From the NCBI GenBank assembly GCA_038501625.1, contig JAZAYU010000015.1:8888991-8952990 (forward strand): DNA of 64,000 nt, written 5' to 3'. The notes beneath the pieces are model-generated. The model saw only the letters and a list, made by a program, of their open reading frames with translations, had not been told where the DNA came from and did not search any database. The position numbers were made by a program, and so were the translations under genes. The DNA is from Corbicula japonica. Taxonomy: Eukaryota; Mollusca; Bivalvia; Venerida; Cyrenidae. Positions 36,193 through 51,100 of this stretch are shown piece by piece (positions within the stretch are counted from its first letter, which is position 1; each line of letters starts with the position of its first letter).

Positions 36193-39100
36193 ATGATTGC
36201 ATCACCATTGAGTCCACATAATGCTACCACACAGTTGACAACATTTAAGAGCTATGTTGCACTAATTGCTGATCCAACTCCTGGCAGTAAGTAGTTCAAT
36301 TAGTTGTATATAGTTTGTGACATAAGGTATACAGTGTACAATATATTAGGATATTTTGAAATGAATTACTTTAAGATGAATCATGTTACAACAAACACTT
36401 GACAGTCAGATTGACAAAAATAACATTGTATTATTTTAAATTTATTCATTTATTGAATTCAGCACATACATAGCATTGTATACATGATGTCACTGATGTT
36501 GCAATGATTTGTTAAGAGTGCTTTAACATTTTTTATCATGTCCAGTCCACTTTATTAAATCTTAAGATTTATGATGTTAACTTTGAGGAATTAAAATTCA
36601 AAATATAAAGTAAGTTCAGTAAACATAAAAAGGAAATTTATAAACTATTCTTTGCATTGCATTGCATAAGTGTCTGACTTAAACTTTCATCAATATTAGA
36701 AATCAACTCTTCATTATCACATTTGTCTTCTGTTGCCATAAAAAATTGAAATACCAATTTTATGGTTTACCTTACATTAAGATCATGCAGAAAAAAATGT
36801 GAAAGAAGACTGAAGTCAGTCAATGTGCATTGTGCAGTATGATGTATAAAACCAAGCATGAACTGTCTCCTCCTTCAAGAAGTTGAGTTGAGACAGCTTG
36901 AGTGACCAAAATGTGCTGATAAGATCTGACTGCATACATACAGAAAACATTGATACACATATTTGAGACTTGGTTCCAAGTCATATAATTTATAGCTCAA
37001 ATCAGAGCTGTTTTCTTAACATTGGGGCATTAGACAGGAGTTTTTTGTCACCATTCTGAAGAAAGTTTTGAATGTCTTCAAAGAAATTATTAGTCATAGT
37101 CAAGTTTGAATTCGAACCAATAGTCAGTCACAATACGGTTCCTTTAAGTCATCAGTGTGTTTTATTATCACCATTTTAGTTGCTGAGAAGAAGTTGAAAG
37201 CAGCCCAGGAGTTGAGTGAAAATTTTGAGGTAAGTTTGTGTTCAGTGAATGACAGCTTGGATCTTGACCAATCAGCTGTAATATTGATGGAGAAATATAC
37301 TATAATTGTCATAAATTTGCTTAGAATTGTTTGTTCAGGAAAGTATACTTTGGTGGGTTCAACGGTTCCAGTGCTTTAAACCTTAATTGTAACATGACCC
37401 CCCAAGATTCTTCACAGGCAATCCATTGGATTTACAGTGATTAAATCCACTATATATCACTACTCTATGTCCGTAATCCTTCCTGGTGTCGCTTTTAATT
37501 TTTTTTTAATATCATAAACCACATGATAAACATACTCGGCAAACTAGTGCCATTCTTTACAAAGCTGTATATAAAAGCATATTCGTGTAATAAATGAAAT
37601 AATAAATAGCTTCTGGAGATATATTGCAGGATTTATGACAGGATTTCTTTCAGATGCTTCGATACTAATCTCTTGGGGCTAGGCCTCTCGTGATATATCA
37701 TTTGGCATCTTCACTCCCCTCATGATAAATCCTGTGTATTTGTTTTTATGAAAATGAATAAAATATGTTCTATTGAGTTTTCAAGAACAGCAATTCATGT
37801 TTAAACTTTTTTAACCAATATTTCACTGACAAACACATATTTTCTTTCTCAACATGTCATTCATGACTAATGGCAGCTTAACATGACAGTTCACTGAGTA
37901 TTTTAAAAATTGGCTCACCAAATAGTTTCTTTCATTATAAATACATATATTGGTTCATATTTCTAGACTGTAGTTACCTCCCCTCAATACCCCCAGTTTC
38001 TGGCAGACGCTATCCGAGTGTTTATGAAAATACTCGAGGATGGAGAACCACAGTTCATTGCTGACCAAAACATGCAGGTATGTGTGTTCCATCTTACTTC
38101 TGTAGTGGGAGTCACAATGGTAGTATTTTCAATGCGAAACATTGTATCAAAGTGATCCCTGGGGTTCCACAATATTAAATCAGGAGATGACCCCTTGACT
38201 CCAAAAAGCCTCATTCCGACCCCTGTGATTTTAGTTGAAGGGTCATTTTCCCTTACATAAAAGTTATTTTGGCTATTTATTGGCAGAATACGCTAAGAAA
38301 TGATCAAAATGAACCTTGAGATTCAGCAGCTGGTTCCTCATGCAGGTGGCATTTCTGATTGTCCCACTAAATTAATTTAAAATAATATAAAATATTGTAA
38401 TAGGTTCATTTTTCTTAATTCAGTAAAAATACAATCAAGATCTGAAATTTTACCACAACCTTCACAAATGCATGTTGGTGATAATTACTCTTAGCAAACT
38501 ATTAGCAAACTAACTTTTATTTACTCTTAGGAAACTATTAGCAAACTAACTTATATTTTCAGCCATTGCAAACATTTCTATCCAAAGTTTATCCATGCAG
38601 TAATTTTATGCTCTGTTTCAGCAACTTCGCAAGCTGTTACTGGAGATCATCCACAGAATTCCCAGTAACGAACATCTCAAGAAATATGTCCAGCAGATTC
38701 TCTCGCTCATGTTCAAACTGATCAAGGTAATACACACATTTTCATTCACTAAATGAAACAGAAGCAGTTTTAATGTTTACTCCATAGATACAGGTTTTAT
38801 TGCATATCCAGACAGTTTAGATTTCTCAGTAATGCAAAAGATAAAGTTTTTGAATGAAATATCTCCTATATGGGAAATGTACTTGTTACAATTCAAATTG
38901 AAAATAAAAAAATGCTTTGTATTTAACATAACAGAATTGTAAATACAAAAAAGAGAAGATACTGTATTTCCTCCTCTTATACATGTATACATCTAATATT
39001 TCTTCTGTAGGTTGAAAATGAGGAGAATGTGTTGGTTTGCCTCAAGATCATAATAGAGCTGCACAAACAGTATAGACCACAAATGAATGAAGAGGTAAGA

Positions 39101-42100
39101 TATATAGAGGGTCAGGGTTGGGGGCAGTTAGGGAGTGTAAGTTACACAAACAGTACCGAACCACAAGTGATTGTAGAGGTAAATAAGATTGGACATTGGG
39201 CCATGGTTATGTCTTGGAATCATAATAGAGCTACATAAACAGTGAAGATCACAAATAAATAAGGTGGTAAGATAGTTATTACTGTGTGTGAGGTTTTACA
39301 GGTTGAGTGGTGGGGAATTCTACACAAACAGACCACAAAAGAATGTGAGGTGAGGTGGCATACCTAGGTTCTAGGGTGGAGTTATGTCTCAAAATTACCT
39401 GCTAAATGAATAGATGCTGTAGTAAAATCACAAAATGAGGCAATGCAATTTTGTTAATTGCTATTACAGATCCAGGACTTCCTGAAGTTTGTGAATCAGA
39501 TTTACACAAGTTTGCCAACTCACCTCAACAAGATATTTGAGCCTCGTTCTCAGATAAAGGTCAAGGACATCGCCGAGATCAACGTGGACGCGTTACTACA
39601 GGAAACATATACTGTTACGACGATCATGACGGACAAGAAAAACGCAGACAACCAGAGTGTCTCGGTAAACATTGTCGTCATTGTTTTACATGACGTTTCT
39701 GATCAACCTTTTACATTATAGAGTATTGCTTTTATCTCATGGGTGGTAAGTGTAGATCCAGATAAGCCTGAATTATCTTTGCAGTCCTATGTATCTATGC
39801 TTGTCCTTTTCCTGCACAGAAATAACCTGATTACATAAATTGAAAAGCTAACAGTAGACAATGAGGTGAAGGGTGGTCTGAATCTAAACTTGCAGGACTT
39901 AGGATGAAAGCTGTCTCCAAAACTTAACCAAATGATTCATTTTGATAAAATTGTTAAACATAACATGGGATTAAAATTCTATTTGGAATAAATATCATTA
40001 AAATCACATTAATTTCATCTGAATTTTCCAATTATAGATTTAATTTATAAAAAGGGTCGAGGGTCAAAATGTCAGATTAATTCAGAGTATCAAGAACTAA
40101 GTTTTGACTAAAGAACTGTTTTAAACAGAGCTTCATTTCTCTTCAGTACAACATTATACCTAAGGGAGTGTTATCGCTGAAGGTTCTTGCTGAGCTTCCC
40201 ATCATCGTGGTGTTGATGTACCAGCTGTACAAACCCAGCGTCCACCAGGAGGTGGCCAACTTTATCCCACTCATCATGAACACCATCACACTACAACCAT
40301 TGCAGCAACATAGGTAAATTCACATTGCTTTTAATAGCGTAACATTGGCATTAATCTGGGAATGAACTAGAGCTAGACTAGGGAGATTAAGTCTTTCAAA
40401 TATCCTCAAATTCTGACTTTTTGGGGCTAAGATAGAGAAATCATAAATTCCTGTTATGATAACATAGATTGTTTCCCAGTAATGTATAACATAGACTGGT
40501 ATCCAGTACTTTATAACATAGACTGGTATCCAGTACTTTTTAACATAGACCGGTATCCAGTACTTTATATCATAGACAGGTATCCAGTACTTTATAACAT
40601 AGACCGGTATCCAGTACTTTATAACATAGACCGGTATCCAGTACTTTATAACATAGACCGGTATCCAGTACTTTATAACAAAAACTGGTATCCAGTACTT
40701 TATAACATAGACCGGTATCCAGTACTTTATAACATAGACTGGTATCCAGTACTGTATATCCAAGAGTGATTCCCTTTATTGTATAACATAGACTGTTTCC
40801 TAGTACTGTATTAATGGGACTTGAACCCAGTACTTTATAACCTAGACTGGTACTTTTTACTGTGTAACTTAGACTGGTTCCCAATACTGTTTAACCAAGA
40901 GTGATCACAATTATTGTATAATGTAGACTGTTGCCCAGTTTTGTATAACAACGAAAGGTCCTCATAACTGTAATTTTGTTAAAATTTAGAAAAAAAAAAG
41001 AATTATCAACCAATATATTAAACAATCAAATCAAACCAATGATTCTCTTCTTGCAGAGCTCATCCTGCGTTCAACAAAGAGGTGTTTGTTGACTTTGTTG
41101 CTGCACAGATCAAAACCTTGTCATTTCTAGCCTACATTGTCAGGATATTTCAGGTATGTTGTCTAAACATCACAAATTATTAAGGTATCTGAGCTCATTT
41201 AACATATATCACAAAAATCTGTTTAATTTTAAAATGTATAAAACATAAGCAAAATTAGTGGAATTCTAACAAACTGACTGGGAATCTTATCAAAAAGTAT
41301 AGCATCGCCCTATACTATACTTTGATATGCGTTTGGGTGTACTGTTCTGTTTTGACTTTCTGCCATTTTATTAACTACAAAATATGAGATAATTAACAGT
41401 AGCTTTTAACAGTGATATGTTGGACTGTTTACAGGAACAAGTACAGACATATTCCCAGAAGATGGTTCAGGGACATCTGAGTTTGTTGTCATTGTGCCCA
41501 CAGGAAGTGGCCCACCTTAGGAAAGAGCTTCTCATAGCGGCCAAACACATTCTGGCTACTGACCTCAGAAATAGTGAGTATTGATATTTATATGATGGGC
41601 TTTTCCAACTTCACATTTTTTGTCAACAAATTATTTAGAAAACATTAATTTTAACCCTTTCTTCCATATATACGAAAAATTCCTATCTATAGAGTTAAAG
41701 GTGAACAAATGGCACTGTTTGGTTCATCCCAAAAATACATATTTTAACCCTTTACCATAAGTGGCTGTTATTCATAGGTAAACAGTGTAGATCTTGATCA
41801 GCTAGCAATTTCTTGCTGTCTGATCAGGATCTACACTTCGCTTTTAAATACATTAAGGTAAGACCTGTTTTTACCAAGAGGCGACCAGTGTAGAATCCAG
41901 CTCAGAAGGCATGGATGCCGGCTGATGCTGCACTGGTCCATACGTGACATAAGCCTGTCCATGGCATAAAGTTTTCCTGATTTTCATACTCCGTGTAGTT
42001 TTTGAGATTTTTAAGTACTGTTGTTGTTTTACAGAGTTTGTCAGTGTGATAGACAAGCTGTTTGATGAAAGCATCCTGATTGGTAATCGGCTGGACCACG

Positions 42101-45100
42101 TTTGAATCTCTCAGGTATGTCCTTGTTCTTAGATAAATAGTCAACCCTAATGACCGTTCAAAACCAGAGTATTTTACTAAACCTGCATTTAAGATATAAT
42201 GATGCATAAATACTTATTTTGGATGTTTTCAAATGACATTCTTGACCAAATGTAGTTGTAAAAAATGACTTTTTTGTATATTTCACATAGTTCATTAATT
42301 GATATTTTCAGGCCTCTGGCATACAGTACGTTAGCAGACCTGGTTCACCATGTTCGTCAAGCACTGCCGATGTCAGAGCTGTAAACAACATGGCTGTAAA
42401 CAAAACTTGTTCTCAGAAGAATGTTCATGACCGTCCAGTCTTTAGCTCAAATTGCAGTATACAGACACTATGTCCTGCATAGCTGAAACCCCTGTTGAAC
42501 CTTGTCGATTGCTTATCCGACATGAAAATTGTGATACTAGAGAATTACACAGGAAAAAAATGTAAGTATGCCTTTATTTAAGCTCTGGGCTTACAATAAA
42601 AAATTAGCTTCCAGTGGGATTTGAACCCTGGTCCTCTTGCTTGATAGAAATCTATTCTACCAGTTTAGACTATCAGACTGCTACTTCCCGTTAAGGATAC
42701 TCTTCTGGATATAGGTATTCATTACACAGGTCTTACCTTAAGTGTTTTTACCAAGAGGCGACCAGTGTAGATCCAGCTCAGAAGGCATTGTAGATTTAGA
42801 TCGAACTGCAGGAAAGTGCAGTGCAGATTTCCTGTTTCATACTCCATTTGAGTAAGTATCTGTTGTTGTTTTACAGAGTTTGTCAGTGTGATAGACAAGC
42901 TGTTTGATGAAAGCATTCCTGATTGGTAACGGCTGGACCACGTTTGAATCTCTCAGGTATGTCCTTGTTCTTAGATAAATAGTAAAATGACCGTTCAAAA
43001 CCATGAGATATTTACACCTGCATTTGTCTATGATGCATTGCTTATTTTGGATGTTTCAAATGAGTTGCTTGATGTAGTTGTTAGACTTTTTTGTAATACA
43101 TAGTTCATTATTGATATTTTCAGGCCATCTGGCAAAAATACAGTACGTTAGCAGATCCTCTCTAAGTGGTAAATCACCATGTTCGTCAAGCACTGCCGAT
43201 GTCAGAAGGCATGTCCATGGTTGCAACTTGTTCTCGAAGAATGTTCATGACGAGTCTTTGCTCAGCATGTATACAGACCATGTCCTGCAAGCTACTGTTG
43301 AACCTTGTCGATTGTATCCGACAGAAAAGTGAACTAGAGAACGGAAATGTAAGTATTTGTCACTCTTATTGGGTTAAATACTAATCTCCATGAATATGCC
43401 TTCAATCACTACCAGTTTAGACCCAGATCAGACTGCTCATGTGGGTCTGGAACTACACTTTTCACATCTTAGTCAGAAATAAACTAATGAATTGCACAGT
43501 AAACATTGTAGATTTAGATCGAACTGCTTTAGGAAAGTGCAGTGCAGATTTACTAAAATTCACAACCATCACTTTGTGAAGGGTCCCTCATTCTGATGAA
43601 TAATTTATTTTCATTTTGCATTATTCTCACATGAGATATTTTTGTTGTTAATAAACTGGATTGTGCTAAAGTTCAAAACCATCGCAAAAATACAACTGCC
43701 CCAGATCCTCTCTAAGTGGTAAATTTATATTTTATATCCCAACAAAGAAGAAGGCATTTCAAGTTGCAAATCAATCCTGTATGTACACATTTTTGCACCC
43801 TATTAAGGATGAATGTATAAAATAAACACATTTCTTTGTGATTTTCAATCCAGAAATTCACTTGTATGTGTACTATTAATATACATGTACTTCAGCATTT
43901 ACCTCAAATCTTTAACAGCCTGATATAAGTTTAATTTTGTTTTAATAAACTGGATTTGAGAACTTGCATTGATTTCACAAATCAATCCTGTATGTAAGGA
44001 ACTGTGATTTTCAATCCAGAAATACTTGTATGTGTACTATTAATATACATGTACTTCAGTCAAAAACAGCCAAATCAGAACTCGGATCCGACCAAACCTG
44101 GGGAGGTTAGAACCCCTCCTGCCACGACTCCCACAGTGCCTAACCCCCCACCCACGCCAGGTATAGCTCCGCCTGAGACCCCTACAACATGCGACACGAA
44201 GCCCCCACTAGGGAGTGTATCCACAGATATTAAAGAAAACAACTCTTCTAAAGACAATGATAAGGTAAGAACATCAGAGCCCAAGTTCTTAAAACTGATT
44301 GGAGACCAGTCTGAAATATCAAGCATCTGATTGGCTGAAATGGCGACCAGTCGCCATTTTAGCCAATCAGATGCTTGAGATTTCAGACTGGTCCTCCAGT
44401 TTTAGTTTCATGATCTTGGAGACAGTGATGATATTCTGGAATGGCAAATATGACATACTGAAATGAATTGTGAAGAAATGCCTTGGCATGGAAATTGTTA
44501 TACAAAGTGTTAAACTTATAAAAATGACAAACTCACTAGTTCATATTTATGATTTCAGCCACAGAACCGATTTGGAGTAACTCCCAGTCAGTATAACACG
44601 TATTCTGTAGCAGACTGTAGGGGACTGGTGAAAACACTGGTTTGCGGTGTAAAGACAATTACCTGGGGAATCGTGTCCTGTAAAGCCACTGGAACTGGTA
44701 AGTTTCTTGGGACTTGCTTATCATTTGAAGTTCGTGTTAAAGATTAACCCTTTCCTCCATAGAAAAACCTTTATTGCATGGGCGAACAGTGTAGATCCAG
44801 ATCAGCTCACATATCCATGCTGTCTGATCAGGATCTAAACTGTTTGCTTTCTGATTTGTTAGGTTATTTCTGACCAAAATGCGACCAGTGCAGATCCTGA
44901 TTGGATGGCACAGATGTGTCGGCTTATCTAGATCTACACTGGTCGCACATGCGTTAAAATGTGTATATATTGAGGAAAGGGTTAAGAAACATGAAACCAG
45001 ACTAAAAGCTCAGGTTCTGTTCTGTTGTTCTGTTTGGAGATTGAACTCCTCAACAAATCATATAGCCAATCATCTGCTTTGTTTTATGTATCTGTAATAA

Positions 45101-48100
45101 TTCAGCTTAAGTTTTAGAGATTTTTTAGTCCAACTGCATTGTGATCCAGAATATGCAGTCAGGGATTGGCCTTGGTTGTCTGAACAGGGGAAGTTTTATA
45201 GAGAAGTCAACTAGGATTTGGAATTCTGTAAGAAACATATAGCTTGACTGAGCAGATGAAGTTTTGGACATGTGGGAGAATTTATGTGGGAGATTAATTC
45301 TCCCAAGTCTACCTCTAAACCATTTCTTGTGTAGTGTGATCTTTGTTAATAATCTCAGTGACATTGTGGCCCACCAGACTACACTCAGTGACATTGTGGC
45401 CCACCAGACTACACTCAGTGACATTGTGGCCCACCAGACTACACTCAGTGACATTGTGGCCCACCAGACTACACTCAGTGACATTGTGGCCCACCAGACT
45501 ACACTCAGTGACATTGTGGCCCACCAGACTACACTCAGTGACATTGTGGCCCACCAGACTACACTCAGTGACATTGTGGCCCACCAGACTACACTCAGTG
45601 ACATTGTGGCCCACCAGACTACACTCAGTGACATTGTGGCCCACCAGACTACACTCAGTGACATTGTGGCCCACCAGACTACACTCAGTGACATTGTGGC
45701 CCACCAGACTACACTCAGTGACATTGTGGCCCACCAGACTACACTCAGTGACATTGTGGCCCACCAGACTACACTCAGTGACATTGTGGCCCACCAGACT
45801 ACACTCAGTAACATTGTGGCCCACCAGACTACACTCAGTGACATTGTGGCCCACCAGACTACACTCAGTGACATTGTGGCCCACCAGACTACACTCAGTG
45901 ACATTGTGGCCCACCAGACTACACAGATAAGCATGCTTATGTGCATCTGCACTTGACACACCTGGCCCCAAGATTATGAAACTGAGAATTGAGAACAGTC
46001 ACAATTCTCATGCTGAAATGGAGACAGGTCTCCATTTCAGCCAGTTAGTTGCTTGAGATTCGAGACTGTTCTTCAATCTCAGTTTAATAATCTTGAGCTC
46101 ATGGCTCAAGATCATTAAACTAAGATTAGAGACCAGTCTCAAATCTCCATACCAGTCACCATTTTAGCAAGTCAGTTGCTTGAGATTTGAAAGTCATCTA
46201 CAATCTGGATTTTTTATCTTGAGCTTAGGTGATACGGTGTATCAAAAAATGATAACTCTATTATATTGAAATGTGTTATTTTATAGATATTACAGATACA
46301 AGCCTGGTACAGAATAAACAGTTCCTGCCTAAAGAGACGTTGGTTTATGTCAGGTTGGTGAGGTACGCTTTACAGGCCTTGGATATCTACACCATAAACG
46401 TGTCGCCCAACGGACAGGCGGTTGTTAGACCCGCTGTGTAAGTATACCAAACAAAAAAGACAGCTTTGATGTACATGTTTTCATTATATTTATTTAAAAA
46501 AAAGTTTAATATTTTGGTATCATTATATTTTGCTTAGGTTTTAATTTTATGTATTTCATGCTTGACTAAATGATAAAGGGACAGAAAAACATTTAAAAAA
46601 AGAAAAAGTATAAAAGCTTGGTTTTTTAGAACCAATATCAATCAAGTAAGCTGGCCATATTTAGAATTTTAAAATTATTGCTTTGAGTTGAGTTTGAAGT
46701 CCAAGTTATTATTTTTCGTGATACAAGGGCCAGGTCTCAAATACAATGTAAGCTTGTCCATGGAGTTAAAAGTTAATACCAATTGACCATATTTCAATGT
46801 ACTATTTTAGTGTACAGACTGTGAGGACTAAAGAAGAAAAAGAAGTTCTGGAACATTTTGCTGGAGTTGTAAGTCTGAAATTAAATCATTTCTGAATAAA
46901 ATCTTTAGTCTTTTATTGTGCCCCTACTAAATGGGAGGCATATAGAGTTGCACTTGTCTTACTCTCTGTCCTTATGTAAGTAAAAAAAAAGAAACCTGAC
47001 ACTGCATTGGAAATTCCTTTTATCTTAAGCCGGCCATGTTAAATGTCTTGTTTTCTTTAGTTTACCATGATGAGCCCGTTTACCTTCAAAGAGATCTTTG
47101 CCACCACGATTGAGTTCATGGTTGATCGCATCCACAACAACTACGCCCTGCAGATAGTAGCAAACACTTTCCTCGCCAACCCGGCCACGTCAGCCACATT
47201 TGCTACAATTCTGGTAGAATACCTGCTGGCGAGACTTGAGGAAATGGGAAGTGAGTTACTTATTGTAGCACTCTTTAAGTAAATTTGGGTTATTCCAATA
47301 TACAGTCCATTTTCAATTCTAGCATTGGCCCATGAGAATTTTTTGTAAAATCGCATTTTACATAGAATCGCATTTTGACTCTTGGTTGTTGATAATGCTG
47401 TAAATTGTGAATGTCATTTAATGTTATTATCATGTTATGTTGACATAAAAAATTAAAGTTAATATAACTTGTGCAATTAACCCGATATATATGAAGCAAA
47501 AGGTTAAAGTGCCTGGTCATGAATAAGGATGAAAATATTAAGTATTTTCAGATATAACATTCTTTAATTTAAACTGCAGAAGACCTGTAAACAAAGTAAA
47601 TGTTATGTTCTATATTTTTTCACAGTCAATGTAAGAGTGAATATATTTAAAGCTGATTCAGATGTTGTTACAGGACAAACACAGGAAAAGCCACTCACAT
47701 ATGTAACATTTAATGACTAAAATGTACCGATTCATCCGAAATTTCGGTGAAATTTCTTTCTGCTTACTCATTTACCATCACTGAGATATTGAAGTTTAAC
47801 AAACTTTTACAAATGTGTGCATTGGCAGCATAAAAGAAAAGATGAGTTCATTACCCATGAGTGTAGAATTCAAGGTTATGGTGTTGTTGTTTTTTTTTTG
47901 CAGGTAACATGGAGCGGAGCAACCTGTATCTGAAACTGTTCAAGCTCGTGTTTGGCTCTGTATCTCTCTTTGCTAACGAAAATGAACAGATGTTGAAGGT
48001 AAATATCTATCTCCCTGTGTGTTAATGAAAACATGTAGATTTTGAAGATACATTTCATCCATCTGTTTGCTAATATAAACAAATCTATGTTGAAGGTAAA

Positions 48101-51100
48101 TGTTACAGCTGTAGTTCTATATGGAATTTTATTTGAAGTTTGAAGATAGAATATGCAATCTAAATTGTTAAATCATTTTAATTCGCCAGGGTTTAATTTT
48201 TGCGTATTTCGCGCTGTGGCTAATTTATGCCCCAGTGAATTTGTTATTAACGGGTTTTGGATGAAAATTCGTTCCCGCAAAATTAAATGATACTACAGTA
48301 ATTTATATGTATTATTTTAATTGACATTAATCATGGAAAATGTGTCTTTGGAAAATTGATGACCTTTCTTGAATTAACTTTATAAAGTTGAGCAGACAAC
48401 ATTATTTTTATGCATTTTGCAGGAATTAATATATTTTGCAGTAAAATTTGTATCAAAACAATACACTGTTTAGTAGAAAACGAAATACAAAACTTCTATT
48501 CTTTCTTAAAAATAGTATAACCAAAAATAAATATAACAAAAACTGAATATATCATACATATGGCACATCTGATGCCTGATTCATTAAGCCTATATTGAAT
48601 TCTGTAGGCAAGCGTTATAATCATGTGACCATTGCATCAGCTAGGATAAAATAGCTTATGTTTAGATTTATTTTCATTCTGTTAAATCAAAATATATGTA
48701 CAAAAGAAGAGAAATCAAGATTAATTTATTGTGCCTTTTTTGAAGTAAATACGTATATTTCTGTCTATTTTAGCCCCATCTTCATACAATTGTGAATCGT
48801 TCCATGGAGCTGGCGATGAGTGCCAAGGATCCGTACAACTACTTCCTGTTGCTCCGTGCGCTGTTTAGATCCATTGGTGGCGGGAGTCATGACCTGCTAT
48901 ACCAGGAATTTCTACCACTGTTGCCCAATTTACTCCAAGGTGAGTGATATGGCTGGACTGTGCTCTAATTGCCGACTGCCAAACAACATAAATCTACTTG
49001 ATGCTTTATTTTACAAGATTTGTTTTTGTCTTTGGTGGTGGGAGCCATGAACTTCTCTACCAATTTGATTGTGACAAATATGCAAAGGTGGAATTTAATA
49101 AAGATTTGAAGACAAGCCAGTTGCTAAAAACAAGTAATTTTTCGTTCTGTAACATATTGTTTTCTTTAATAGTAATGAATATTTTCAGGCTTAAACAGTT
49201 TACAGAGTGGTTTACATCGGCAGCACATGAAGGACTTGTTTGTGGAACTGTGTCTGACTGTACCAGTTAGGTTAAGTTCACTGCTACCCTACCTGCCTAT
49301 GCTGATGGACCCACTGGTCTCCGCCCTGAATGGGTCTCAGACCTTGGTTAGCCAGGTTAGTTAAGTGCTGGTCATTGGGATTCTTTTATATACGAACCTA
49401 TGATGTAAATTTTTGTTGAGTTTTACCTGTACATTAAAATTTTTGAAATTAGTGTTATTACATATAATTTTATTTTGATTTGATTATTATTCATTAACCA
49501 TTAACATCTATGACGTCTGATCAGGATCTACACTGTTTGATGCTTTATTAGAAATAACCTAATAAATCAGAAAGGAAACTGTTGTGAGGAGCCATCTGAT
49601 CTGGATCTACACTGTTTGATGCTTTATTAGAAATAACCTAATAAATCAGAAAGGAAACAATTGTGAGGAGCCATCTGATCTGGATCTACACTGTTTGCCC
49701 ATGGATTACAGCCATATCCCTTAAAGCTAAGGGTTAAGACATCTAGTACACTGTATATTTATTTGAAATTGAGTTTTTTTATTGTTTTAATATTTGAAAT
49801 TGAGATTTTTAATATTTATTTTGCAGGGTTTGCGCACACTGGAGCTGTGTGTAGACAACTTACAGCCTGACTTCCTGTATGACCACATCCAGCCAGTGAG
49901 GGCGGAGCTGATGCAAGCCCTGTGGCGGACCCTGCGTAACCCACAAGATAACATTGCACATGTTGCCTTCAGGGTGCTTGGAAAATTCGGGGGAGGAAAC
50001 AGAAAGATGTTGCGAGAGCCTCAGACAGTATGCAATATTTTCTTAAAATAAGTTAATATTTGATATGTTTGTGGTCAGCAAAGGAATTTAACAGTACTTC
50101 AGTGATGTACCATATGCTAGATGTTTCCCAAGTTTAAAAATCGCGAACATACTACCTTGGCTAGTAGCAGATATTTTTTCCGACATTTTACAAGTGCCAT
50201 AGAGGTCAATACAAATTTAACATTATGACAGTATGCAGTCTGTGGATTTGAGTCAGTTAAGTTGTCTAAGTGTAAACCATATCATGCAACCCAATGGTTG
50301 AGCATGATTCAATTTTCATTCGCAACAAAAAATATTAACACCACTCATTGCATCTGTTTTAATGTTCTTTTGAAAAATACCCTTATCACTCAATTTGAAA
50401 ACACTGAACAAAACAATTTCAGTCAGCAACATGGTTAACCCTTTTCTCCATCTATACACCTTTATGGCACGAGCGTACAGTGTAGATCCAGATCAGTCGG
50501 CACATCCATGCCTTCTGATTAGGACCAACCAGTGCAGATACTGATCAGAGGGCACGGATGTGCCAGCTCATCTGGATCTACACTGGTCACACATGCCTAA
50601 AAATGCATGTTTATGGAATAAATGGTTATAACACTTGTAACATGCTTATACATTTATAAATGGTGTGATATGACATGCTCGGTGCAGCCAGTTTTTACAT
50701 TTCTGGTTTTCTCCTACAGTTACAGTACAACGACAAAGAGACAGTTGGACCTTGTATTTCCATTTACTTCCAAGACTGTAAGATGCCAGTGTATCTGCCA
50801 GTGGAGAAAGCTATAGACGCGGCACTAACAGCCCTCAAGTGTAGCAGCACGGACACGTTCTATCGGCGCCAGGCCTGGGAGCTGATCAAGTGTTTCCTGG
50901 TCTCTGTGATGAATCTCGAGGATGACAAACCCACGCTGGATAATTTGTTTAACCATCCAAGGTAGGATTTGAATTTCTTGCATTTATACTCTGGTTTCCC
51001 TTGTGATTTAAAGGGATGTATAATGACTGTTGTTTAACTTGTATGCTAAACTCAACCTTTCTAGACAATCTGGGTTTCAGAGAATAAGAAATCCAAGCTT

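Noticed and set aside
40320..40884. Open frames of 95-147 codons with YWIPVYVIK or RYPVLYNID repeats
   Set aside because: This is a 27-bp minisatellite in a TRRAP intron, open in several frames for the same reason.
42600..42690. tRNA gene on the minus strand in the scrambled TRRAP region
   Set aside because: Box-like sequences are present but no cloverleaf could be drawn, and the surrounding sequence is unreliable.
42035..43348. TRRAP as a pseudogene because of frameshifts in exons 10-11
   Set aside because: More than 30 flanking exons are intact and strongly conserved. The frameshifts are confined to the scrambled segment and differ between the two copies.
45125..45971. Four overlapping open frames of 195-278 codons with 10-residue repeats
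   Set aside because: These are a by-product of a 30-bp tandem array whose unit is a multiple of three. They overlap on both strands within a TRRAP intron.
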